Positions 41,315 to 49,185 of a stretch of DNA of 64,000 nt are shown here, one piece after another. Numbering within the stretch: the first letter of the stretch is position 1; every line of letters starts with the position of its first letter. The stretch is from Paenibacillus pedocola (GTDB lineage: Bacteria > Bacillota > Bacilli > Paenibacillales > Paenibacillaceae), in assembly GCF_031599675.1 (NCBI RefSeq), contig NZ_CP134223.1, positions 1,302,001 through 1,366,000 of the forward strand. Direction: 5' to 3'. The position numbers and the translations under genes were made by a program. The notes beneath the pieces are model-generated. The model ran no database searches and was not told the DNA's origin. It saw nothing but the letters and a program-made list of their open reading frames with translations.

Positions 41315-42858
41315 TCGAATACCGTGAAGAAATCTGGCAGGAACAGCCGCGGGAGAAGGGGCAATATTCTAAACGGGAACCGCTATGGCCACCCAATGAG
41401 CTTAGGGATAATACGTTTCCTATTCCGGCAGCCCGCCGTCCTTTCTCCCTGAAACAGAGTGTTTTGCGTACCAGTAAGCCAGGGAAAGAGGATTTTTACG
41501 GCTTCCTGCACAAGATGAAAAGCGACATGAACGCCGGGCTGGAGCGGGAAGATGACGGTTATTTTGAACTGAATGCCAAGGCGCTGATTGGCGATCCGCA
41601 GGCGGTCAGCTTTTTTATGAACGAAATTGAAAAGTATTTGCGCAAAACACCATTTACCGGCGTGGTACCTGAGGCATACCGGACTGCAGCAGAGGCGCTA
41701 TTTCATGAATGGAAAGGTTTTGGCCCGGCTTACCGCTGGTTCACAGACCGTGCGTACAGCGAATCTACCGGACTGCAGATGATCGGACGGCAAATCTTTT
41801 ACAACCATCGCGGCAGGTTTGTCGCCTATCCCTATGACATGCCCTCGCTGGACCGGGTGGAGCAGCTGAAACGTTCCCTCCTCAAAAGCGACCCTAACAA
41901 AAAACTGAACAAGGACAACCCTTCGGTAGAGTTCAAAATGGATGATCCGCTGTGGCCCGGAAGGTTCATCCGGCTTGCCATCTGGGTGTCGCCCAGGGTG
42001 TGGGAAGGATTTACGACGATTTCGATGCGGCGCCAGGTGGTGGAGTTTCTTGATCTGGAGGATCAGGCCGGTACAGAGTGTATTCCTGCGGAGGCCATAG
42101 AGCTGATCCGTGCACTGTCCGGAACGTTCCGCAATACGATCATTGCCGGCGCAGTCGGTTCAGGCAAAACCACCTTCGCCAATACGATTGTCGGTGAGCA
42201 GCTTCTGGGTTCTGCCTCCTGCATGGGGGTAGTGATGATTGAGAAGCATCCAGAGTCGATTCTGCCGTACCAGATCAAGGGGCACCGGATTATTCCGATA
42301 CAGGCGGCCAATGAAGAGCTGATGGAGGTCGGGGTGGAGTCGCTGCGCCACGATCCGAACATCCTTTATATGACGGAAATGCGCTACAACGAGTGGGAGT
42401 TCTATCTATGGAGCGGCGAGAAAGGCTACGACGGGATCACCGGAACTTTTCATACTGTTGACTCGGAGGATATTCCTTATCAGGGGGCTTTTGCAGTGTC
42501 CACGAGGATTGGTGGCAGCCTAAAGGGGCATCTGATCTCAGCATTGAAGTCCTGCGAGCTGGTCTTTATTCTTGAAAGCGTACCGGACGGGAAAAAGCGG
42601 CTGGCGCGGATTTCCGAGGTGTTCTATGACGAAGAGCTCAACTCGGTATTCGCAAATGATCTGATACGCTGGGAGGAGGAGCAGTCGGCCTGGAGCTATA
42701 ATGACAAGCTGACGGAGAAGCTGATGACGAAGATGCGGAAGAAAAATGCGCGTGCCATGCGTGTGCTGATGCAGGAACTGGGACACCTGGCTGCGATGAA
42801 GCCTATGGAGCACCCGCTGAAGGAGAGCCTTAAATCCAGGATTGTACTCAACGAATGA
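41311..42858 (+). CDS. Divergent CpaF/TadA-type ATPase (cluster 2)
   Basis: A 515-residue protein. The first 230 residues are unlike cluster 1 TadA. The ATPase core has Walker A GAVGSGKTTFANTIV (about 279-293), an Asp/Glu box VVMIEKHPES, Walker B-like DPNILYMTEMRYNEWEFYL (Glu retained; GEVRG becomes TEMRY) and a His box TGTFHTVDSED. The key residues for ATP hydrolysis appear intact. It should drive the cluster 2 machine, but its substrate channel or partner surfaces differ from ordinary Tad ATPases. Confidence 0.78.
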   Translation: MIEYREEIWQEQPREKGQYSKREPLWPPNELRDNTFPIPAARRPFSLKQSVLRTSKPGKEDFYGFLHKMKSDMNAGLEREDDGYFELNAKALIGDPQAVSFFMNEIEKYLRKTPFTGVVPEAYRTAAEALFHEWKGFGPAYRWFTDRAYSESTGLQMIGRQIFYNHRGRFVAYPYDMPSLDRVEQLKRSLLKSDPNKKLNKDNPSVEFKMDDPLWPGRFIRLAIWVSPRVWEGFTTISMRRQVVEFLDLEDQAGTECIPAEAIELIRALSGTFRNTIIAGAVGSGKTTFANTIVGEQLLGSASCMGVVMIEKHPESILPYQIKGHRIIPIQAANEELMEVGVESLRHDPNILYMTEMRYNEWEFYLWSGEKGYDGITGTFHTVDSEDIPYQGAFAVSTRIGGSLKGHLISALKSCELVFILESVPDGKKRLARISEVFYDEELNSVFANDLIRWEEEQSAWSYNDKLTEKLMTKMRKKNARAMRVLMQELGHLAAMKPMEHPLKESLKSRIVLNE

Positions 42859-42871
42859 GGAGGCATGGAGC

Positions 42872-43921
42872 GTGGACTTTATCTTATATCTGATTCGCTT
42901 TGCTCTTCATTTGCTGGTCGCCTGGGGGCTATGGCAGATGGTGAAGCCGCTGGTTGAACGTCACTTGAGGCAGCTTGGGCTGAATATAGATCAGCATATG
43001 AAGCTTAGAAGGAGCCTTCTCCGCAAAAGAATCAGCAAGGTTAAAAAAAGGCTGTGGCTGTACAGGCATTTAGACGACCTGCTCTATTTTGCCCACCGGA
43101 GGTATGAGCCGGGCATCAGTGTTATGCGTTTTGTCATGCGTACGGCTTTTCTGTTTATAGCAGTGTTTCTGTCTACCTTGCTTACATTGCGTGAGCTGCC
43201 GGGACATATGAGCTTTAACAATCCGTTTCTGGAGGGGATCAGCTTTGGGGAACGGCAGCCGGTTCATGAGGTTTGGCGGCTTCCGCTGTTTGTGGCAGTG
43301 ATTGCGGGGAGCATTCCTTATCTACGGATGAGATACAACTATGCGCAGAGAAAGGTGCGCGGCAGCTACGATCTGCTTGACGTGATCAAGATTGCGACCA
43401 AATTCACACATTTATCGGCGGATTCTATTTTGGCCAGAACGGCAGATTTATTGACTGAGGAGAATGTCTTGAAGACGCCCTTGAGGCTGCTGAGTGCAGC
43501 ATTTGCCAATTACTGCAATGAATTTGAGCTTAATGAACAGGCAGCTAGATTCTCGGATGCGATAGGCACGACTTTTGCCGTAGAGTTTGTGTCTGATCTG
43601 CTGTACTGCGAGAAGGAAGGGACACGTTATCTGAAAAGCTCGCTCATGATGCTCAACCGTTCCATGGAACAGCAGCGCGACACTATTCTGACGGTAAAAG
43701 CAGGCAGCAGGGATGCGATCAGTCTGGGCCTGTACGGAAATCTGGTAGTGCTGGTTTCTTCAGTCGGGACGTTTATGTATATGCTGAAGCCGGATGTCTA
43801 CTTTAAGCTGCAGTTTCAGACTACCGTAGGTCTTACCTTTCTGATGGTTATCATCTCCGGGCTGTTTATTTCTTTCATTATCAGTACGATACTCGCCAGA
43901 CCCAAACTGGACTACCACTAG
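42872..43921 (+). CDS. TadB-like membrane platform protein (cluster 2)
   Basis: The GTG at 42872 has GAGGAGG at 8 nt. The 349 residues start with a membrane helix (FILYLIRFALHLLVAWGLWQ), followed by a basic stretch, two more helices near 95-160, and a cytoplasmic helical bundle (SYDLLDVIKIATKFTHLSAD, AIGTTFAVEFVSDLLYCEKE). Two final helices close the protein. The layout fits a T2SSF/TadB-type platform, although sequence similarity to cluster 1 TadB is weak by eye. Confidence 0.6.
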   Translation: MDFILYLIRFALHLLVAWGLWQMVKPLVERHLRQLGLNIDQHMKLRRSLLRKRISKVKKRLWLYRHLDDLLYFAHRRYEPGISVMRFVMRTAFLFIAVFLSTLLTLRELPGHMSFNNPFLEGISFGERQPVHEVWRLPLFVAVIAGSIPYLRMRYNYAQRKVRGSYDLLDVIKIATKFTHLSADSILARTADLLTEENVLKTPLRLLSAAFANYCNEFELNEQAARFSDAIGTTFAVEFVSDLLYCEKEGTRYLKSSLMMLNRSMEQQRDTILTVKAGSRDAISLGLYGNLVVLVSSVGTFMYMLKPDVYFKLQFQTTVGLTFLMVIISGLFISFIISTILARPKLDYH

Positions 43922-43930
43922 AGGTGATGA

Positions 43931-44803
43931 ATGATGGATCGGTTATTGCTTTTGATTGCGGTGTGCGGAGTGGTCTATCTTGCATTGCTGGTTTTTGTGA
44001 GCAGCAGCACTAAGCAGGAGCGTTATGCTCTTAGGCTTGGAGTAAAGTGGAAAGCACTTGGGGAAAAAGTGCACAACGAACGGCTGCAGCAGCTGCTGCA
44101 ATCCGCCGGCCTTTCCATATCCGCAGGCAAAATCACACTTTTTCGCTATTCAGCAGCATTAATTTATGTAGCAGTTCAGGCGGCGGGCGATTTCATTCGT
44201 GGGGTGCCTTTTTCCATGATGGATTTGCTGATCGCTATGCTTATTGTAATAATTAGCAGTCCTAAACGGTATTTGCCGTTTGGCTGGCTGCTGTCCTGGC
44301 TGCATCAGAAGACACTGATTCAAAAAGACGGCGAGCTCATCTCCTTCATCCGGCTATATGAAAACAACCGGCTGCGTAAGCGCGGGTATGTACAGTTTGG
44401 CTCTTTTTGTGCAGGAACAGCCAGCCATTTTCATTATATCCGCCAGGATTTGTATGAGCTCTCCGAGCGGGCGGTGGATGAAGGCACGGAGCGGGCAATC
44501 GAATGGTTTTGCGGGAATTTTCCGGCCGGTCATGTCTTTATTAACGATATCCGTTCGATTTTGCTGGCAACCGAAGGGATGGATGACGACACCGAAGCGG
44601 CCAATTATTTGCGGGAGCAGGGCAAGATTATCACCAAAATCTCCAGCGACCAATATCTGAAGAAGTGGTCCTTCATCGGCGATATCTCGACCATCATTAA
44701 CGTAATCCCGTCCATCGCCACCTTTCTGATGATTGTTTCGCTGGCCATGCAGTACATCATGCTGATTAAAGGGAACTTTAATGGGGTTGGGATGTTTCAG
44801 TGA
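43931..44803 (+). CDS. TadC-like membrane platform protein (cluster 2)
   Basis: A 290-residue protein starting at ATGATG behind GAGGTGATG. There is an N-terminal membrane helix (LLLLIAVCGVVYLALLVFVS), a central hydrophobic pair, a cytoplasmic domain with QKDGELISFIRLYENNRLRK and AIEWFCGNFPAGHVFINDIR, and a C-terminal helix. It is paired with the preceding gene at a 9-base spacing, in the same order as tadB-tadC of cluster 1. It is the likely second platform subunit. Confidence 0.6.
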   Translation: MMDRLLLLIAVCGVVYLALLVFVSSSTKQERYALRLGVKWKALGEKVHNERLQQLLQSAGLSISAGKITLFRYSAALIYVAVQAAGDFIRGVPFSMMDLLIAMLIVIISSPKRYLPFGWLLSWLHQKTLIQKDGELISFIRLYENNRLRKRGYVQFGSFCAGTASHFHYIRQDLYELSERAVDEGTERAIEWFCGNFPAGHVFINDIRSILLATEGMDDDTEAANYLREQGKIITKISSDQYLKKWSFIGDISTIINVIPSIATFLMIVSLAMQYIMLIKGNFNGVGMFQ

Positions 44804-44911
44804 ATTACAGCAGTAGGGATTTTGTGAATGCTGCAAAAAAATGAAGTGTTAAGATTTTTGTTATATTCAAGCATCGATTAAAAATATAAAATTAAAAGGG
44901 AGATATTAACA

Positions 44912-45127
44912 ATGAAAAAAGACGCTATTTCTACGGGTTTGTTTATCGCTATCGGATTCCTCTGTGTTGCTATTGTCATCGCCATCCTGATTCCTGTAGT
45001 ACGTGATGTGATCAATGATGCAGATGACAACAGACCAGATATTCCAGGTGTAAGTGTAACTATGATCCAGCCCACAGAGCTCGGTCAAACCCCGGCAGTA
45101 CAAGCTTCTACCAGTCCTATGGTCTAA
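44912..45127 (+). CDS. Small membrane protein, pilin-like, paralogue A (cluster 2)
   Basis: A 71-residue protein, AAAAGGGAG upstream. It begins MKKDAISTGLFIAIGFLCVA and continues with a hydrophobic helix to about residue 28. A mostly polar exterior tail follows (VRDVINDADDNRPDIPGVSV). There is no Gly|xxxxGlu prepilin site. Size, membrane topology and place in the operon suggest the structural subunit of cluster 2. The AT-rich gap of 108 bases before it could hold an internal promoter. Confidence 0.7.
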   Translation: MKKDAISTGLFIAIGFLCVAIVIAILIPVVRDVINDADDNRPDIPGVSVTMIQPTELGQTPAVQASTSPMV

Positions 45128-45132
45128 GCGGT

Positions 45133-45276
45133 ATGAAAAAAGACTCGATCTCTATCGCTATGTTTTTGGCTATCGGGTTTGTGATTGCCGGGATTTTTAT
45201 CGGGGCGGCCACAAATATCATTGGCGGAAGTCAGGATGACATTATCGCGCATACCAAGCAAGTAGAGCAGTACTAA
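45133..45276 (+). CDS. Small membrane protein, pilin-like, paralogue B (cluster 2)
   Basis: A 47-residue frame 5 bases after paralogue A. It starts MKKDSISIAMFLAIGFVIAG, closely matching the first 20 residues of paralogue A, then has IFIGAATNIIGGSQDD and the tail HTKQVEQY. The ribosome binding site is weak, so translational coupling to paralogue A is likely. It also lacks a prepilin cleavage site. The two probably form a hetero-oligomer or alternate subunits. Confidence 0.65.
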   Translation: MKKDSISIAMFLAIGFVIAGIFIGAATNIIGGSQDDIIAHTKQVEQY

Positions 45277-45288
45277 GGAGGAGTTTGG

Positions 45289-45669
45289 GTGAAGGAAACC
45301 GTCCTCCGGGCATTATTTATGTGGCTTGTTTTGTTCATTATTCTGCAGCCCATCTTTACGTATATCGATTATTTACTTGATTTGCAGGTCAAAGCCAACA
45401 CATCCTACATTACGCAAAAGGCCGCTACAGAAGGGATTGTGACAGCTTCGATGAAAAGTGAGGTGATTGCTAACCTGAAGGCGGTGGGTTTTCCTGAAGC
45501 TTCTATTGTAATCTCAAGCAGTACGGAAACCGTGCAGGAGCGTAAGCAGCGGATTGATGTATACATCACCGCGCCCCGGTTAAATCTGTTTCCCTATAAT
45601 TTCTCCGGTATGTCTCAGCCGACAAGTTATTACGGACACGGTTCAATAATGAGCGAGTATCTCGATTAA
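45289..45669 (+). CDS. Anchored pseudopilin-like protein (cluster 2)
   Basis: The GTG start at 45289 lies behind AAGGAGGAG. The 126 residues have an N-terminal membrane helix (ALFMWLVLFIILQPIFTYI, about 8-26). An exterior domain follows (YITQKAATEGIVTASM, KQRIDVYITAPRL). No peptidase site is visible. The size and position match TadE-type minor subunits, but homology is not evident. Confidence 0.6.
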   Translation: MKETVLRALFMWLVLFIILQPIFTYIDYLLDLQVKANTSYITQKAATEGIVTASMKSEVIANLKAVGFPEASIVISSSTETVQERKQRIDVYITAPRLNLFPYNFSGMSQPTSYYGHGSIMSEYLD

Positions 45670-45688
45670 TTGAGGGATGATCTAAACT

Positions 45689-46186
45689 ATGGATTATGTT
45701 ATCAAACTCGCTTTTGTCCTCCTGATCTTTGTCTACTCCTGGTTTTTTCAAATTCAAAATCAGGAGTGGGACATGCTGCGCAGCATGTTAAAGGATGCCA
45801 ATAACATTGCTGTCCATGATGCATCGCAGGAACTAAACGAAAGCGCAAGAGCGCAAGGCAGGCTTATCATCGATCCCGCTGAAGCATACGCCACCTTCCT
45901 GGAGTCACTTCAGCGTAATCTGGGACTTGACGACGGTCTGTCCCCCCTGGAGGGGAGCAGGCTGCAAACCCGGGTGAAGATTGTGAAGTTCGATATCGTA
46001 GACGATTCCACCGGCGTAACTTTTCCGCTCCTCTATGAGGATAGTACATACGGCATCACCAAATACATACAAGGTCCTTCCGTCATTGCAGTGATTGAGA
46101 CGCAGCATCCCGTCCTGATCTCGCGTGCAAAGGTCCAAGAGGCTATTATCGTACCGGCAGTTCAGGAGTACAAGCTGAATGATTAA
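45689..46186 (+). CDS. Anchored minor-subunit-like protein (cluster 2)
   Basis: A 165-residue protein with an N-terminal membrane helix (YVIKLAFVLLIFVYSWFF) and a soluble domain (MLRSMLKDANNIAVHDASQE, FLESLQRNLGLDDGLSP). The AHDASQELNE-like stretch after the helix resembles TadE/F pseudopilins, in which a helix continues from the membrane. GAGGGATGAT precedes the start. Last machine-type gene before the exported proteins. Confidence 0.6.
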   Translation: MDYVIKLAFVLLIFVYSWFFQIQNQEWDMLRSMLKDANNIAVHDASQELNESARAQGRLIIDPAEAYATFLESLQRNLGLDDGLSPLEGSRLQTRVKIVKFDIVDDSTGVTFPLLYEDSTYGITKYIQGPSVIAVIETQHPVLISRAKVQEAIIVPAVQEYKLND

Positions 46187-46279
46187 TTTATAATTTTTTC
46201 GGTTGGAAGGTACCAAGCAAAGTGATCTTAAATATCCGCTCATAAACAATCTATAACACTATTAAGGGGAGAAACAATA

Positions 46280-46912
46280 ATGAATAAAATGATTCTTAGA
46301 GTATCTGTTGCTGCAATGCTAGTTGGACAGCTTTTAACACTAGGTGGTATTACTCAAAAAAATCATGTTGCAGCAGCAGCGGCTACTACAAAAACACCTG
46401 CAATGACCGACAACTTTTTTAAGTATGGTATGGAAAAAACGCAAGATTTGCCGGCTACGATCGATGCCGATGGACTTTCTTACACTCTGCACAAGGTAAT
46501 GATATATGATGTTAACTCGAAAGATGCGCAAACTATTTGGAAAACATATAAGTTTCTTCCCCTCAATTTGTATCCAAAAGCGAAGTATTTGATATGGACG
46601 AAAATTACTATAACTAATAAAACTTCCCGGACTATTCGAAGAGATATGCAAGATCTTAGTCAAAAGTGGAGAGTGTCTGTAGACCATGCTTTGAATAATG
46701 GCGAAGGATATTTCCTATCTCCAGGAGATCCGAATTATCCAATCAATAGCAAAGAAGCCTTAGGTAATTTTGTAATTAAACCAAATCAATCAATTACCTC
46801 TTACGAAGCCTACTACGTAAAGGTCAAGCCAAGATATTTTTTTGTTACGCTTATAAATCAAAGTAATTTGAAGACTCTTTATCTTGTGGATCCGGACGGT
46901 GTAGGGAAATGA
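46280..46912 (+). CDS. Exported protein, unknown function (cluster 2)
   Basis: A 210-residue protein with a signal peptide (MLVGQLLTLGG, cleavage near VAAAA). The mature part has strands such as GLSYTLHKVMIYDVNS and KYLIWTKITITNKTSRTIRR, resembling DUF4352-like immunoglobulin-fold accessory domains, but no family is certain. The base composition is clearly richer in A and T than the upstream genes. It overlaps the next gene by 4 bases (ATGA), so the two are coupled. Confidence 0.65.
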   Translation: MNKMILRVSVAAMLVGQLLTLGGITQKNHVAAAAATTKTPAMTDNFFKYGMEKTQDLPATIDADGLSYTLHKVMIYDVNSKDAQTIWKTYKFLPLNLYPKAKYLIWTKITITNKTSRTIRRDMQDLSQKWRVSVDHALNNGEGYFLSPGDPNYPINSKEALGNFVIKPNQSITSYEAYYVKVKPRYFFVTLINQSNLKTLYLVDPDGVGK

Positions 46913-49170
46913 GGAGATTAGGATCACTTCTGCTCACTGGTATTCTCATTGTATCCAGTCTGTTTTCGCAGACTGGATCAGCTTCTGGATCAGGAAATCA
47001 AACAGGAGCAATTTCTGTTCCTGTTTCTACAGGACTTGTTGGTGATGATAACAGTGCAAAAGCATTTACACTTGATTTACCGTCAGGTGTAAATGCATCA
47101 TCCATAAACCTAAGTAGTCTAAAGTATAATGGCACGAACGCTGTGAATTCGTTACAGATCAGTAATGGTAAGATTTCACTTAACTTAAAAGGTGTTTCAG
47201 CGAGCAAAACAATTCAAGTAAAAGGGCTACTTAGTGGGCAAGACAAATTTTATACACAGATCGGCAATAGCATTTGGCGTTATGCCGATGGTCGCACATG
47301 GCAAATTAATGATTACAGCCCTAGTACCGATACCATGACTAAAAAGGATCTACCAGCACCAGATTCCACCTATCCATCAGAAAGAGTCCCAAAAGTTACA
47401 GTAAATGCTGCATCTAATCAGACCACAGTGGGTCGTTTTTGGAAAACGTTAGATATGGTACCCGTTGCAGAAAAATATGTCGATCAAAACACTATTGGTA
47501 TTACAATTTCTGATGTAGATGCTTGGATAACAAATGCGTACCCAAGGGGGAATAAAATTATTATTGCCTATCAAATCCCCATCTCAGCGGATGATAAAGG
47601 TGGATGGGACAATGTAACCGGCACGGCCAATCCTCCTGTAGTCTATCCAGCAATGGGAAGATTTTATAAGGCTGGCGTTTATTATTACTATACTGCAACT
47701 GCCAATATTCCAACATATTCCTATAATGGTACTGTAACCTTCGACTATTCTTTACCCACCGAGCCCATTCTCATTGGAGAAGTGAATCTCATCAAACCAA
47801 ATCCTAACCCGACTGAAGCAACAGGAAGCGATATACCTGTAGTAATTTCATTAAAAGGGACCTTGGAAGCCTATACGGACACTTCCAATATTCAGGAATG
47901 GGTATTCTACGCGAAGGAGTCGAATAATGACGCCTCGCTGTTAGTGAAGAAAGACTATGTAAAAAAACTAAGCAGTACACAAGAATTCACATTCTACATT
48001 AAAAAGGAAAAGGCCGCTGCTACAACCTTTAAACAGGAGTATGCCCTAACGGTAACTGTTCGTTTTACCAAACCGATTATTACTCCCGATGGACCCATAA
48101 GCAGCTTAACGCAATCACTGACCTCAAGCGCCAGTACATATAATGGACCCAAGCCATCGAGTGGGCCAAATCCCACGCCGCTGCCTTCAACTGGTAAACC
48201 ACCGGAAGCCAGAATAACTATGCCGGACCAGGTTGTAGCCGGTGAGAAGTTTATCGTATCCGGAGCAGATTCCTTTGATCCGGATGGAACGATCGTGAAA
48301 TATACCTGGCAGCATCCTAATGTGGAGGATGCTTTATACGGCAAATCGAGTGACACCGGGTATGGTTTGGATTCCATTAACACGACCCAAACCATCACAC
48401 TCACTGTGGTGGATAATGACGGTCTTACAGCAACGACATCTCGCGATATTAAGGTTGTGGCCCCAGCGCCGGCTGCTAAGTTACAAGTCCTTGGGACGTT
48501 AAAAGAAAATCGTAAAATAACACTGCACAATGCCAGTAAGAATGCTGCAGATGATTTTCCGATGATTCCAGGCAAAACAAAGTTTACGATTTCTGCAGTT
48601 TCCGGAGGGACAAATGCAGATATAAAGTACAGTGGAAGCCTGACTGGGACGGATAATGCAGACATATTGATTAAAGTCGCAGGACAGTATAAAGCCACTT
48701 TGTATGTAGAAAATACTGCGGGCTATTCGGCAACGAAATCGATCAACTTCAACGTCCAGCCCGACCAAGCCCCTGCCCCCTATATCTCCATGCCGAATAC
48801 TGTTTACCGGGACCCAACAAACGGGAACAAGGCAAGTGTAACCGTAGATGACCTCTCCATATCTCCGGACTATGATTATTTAGCAAAGCGAGTGTGGGAG
48901 TATAGATATGATTCAGATAACGATGGGAACTATGCTGAAGAAGCATGGGTGCTCCTGGATAACGGTAATCTGGATCGGATTAATTTCTATCCAACTGAAG
49001 TGGGGCGTTACGAAATTCGTATAACAACGAAAGAAGAGTTTGGTCAACCGACAATAGATCAATTTGTCACAGTAAATGATCGTAAATCGGCGGATACAGC
49101 GACCCAGAATGTGGCTGAACGAGTCGTTACAGTACTGAATCGTCCTCCATTATCGGACTGGTCATGGTAG
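46909..49170 (+). CDS. Exported PKD-domain surface protein (cluster 2)
   Basis: A 753-residue protein with a signal peptide (MRRLGSLLLTGILIVSSLFS, cleavage near GSASG). The N-terminal 400 residues are beta-rich and unassigned. A Pro/Ser/Thr linker (about 405-430) leads to a PKD domain (about 430-520: PPEARITMPDQVVAGEKF, GADSFDPDGTIVKYTWQHP, LTVVDNDGLTATTSRDIKV) and two further Ig-like units. The protein ends NRPPLSDWSW, exactly where another PKD-like repeat would begin. No LPxTG, SLH or membrane anchor is seen, so it is probably retained by another cluster 2 component. Confidence 0.7.
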   Translation: MRRLGSLLLTGILIVSSLFSQTGSASGSGNQTGAISVPVSTGLVGDDNSAKAFTLDLPSGVNASSINLSSLKYNGTNAVNSLQISNGKISLNLKGVSASKTIQVKGLLSGQDKFYTQIGNSIWRYADGRTWQINDYSPSTDTMTKKDLPAPDSTYPSERVPKVTVNAASNQTTVGRFWKTLDMVPVAEKYVDQNTIGITISDVDAWITNAYPRGNKIIIAYQIPISADDKGGWDNVTGTANPPVVYPAMGRFYKAGVYYYYTATANIPTYSYNGTVTFDYSLPTEPILIGEVNLIKPNPNPTEATGSDIPVVISLKGTLEAYTDTSNIQEWVFYAKESNNDASLLVKKDYVKKLSSTQEFTFYIKKEKAAATTFKQEYALTVTVRFTKPIITPDGPISSLTQSLTSSASTYNGPKPSSGPNPTPLPSTGKPPEARITMPDQVVAGEKFIVSGADSFDPDGTIVKYTWQHPNVEDALYGKSSDTGYGLDSINTTQTITLTVVDNDGLTATTSRDIKVVAPAPAAKLQVLGTLKENRKITLHNASKNAADDFPMIPGKTKFTISAVSGGTNADIKYSGSLTGTDNADILIKVAGQYKATLYVENTAGYSATKSINFNVQPDQAPAPYISMPNTVYRDPTNGNKASVTVDDLSISPDYDYLAKRVWEYRYDSDNDGNYAEEAWVLLDNGNLDRINFYPTEVGRYEIRITTKEEFGQPTIDQFVTVNDRKSADTATQNVAERVVTVLNRPPLSDWSW

Positions 49171-49185
49171 AAGAGGGAGAATCAC

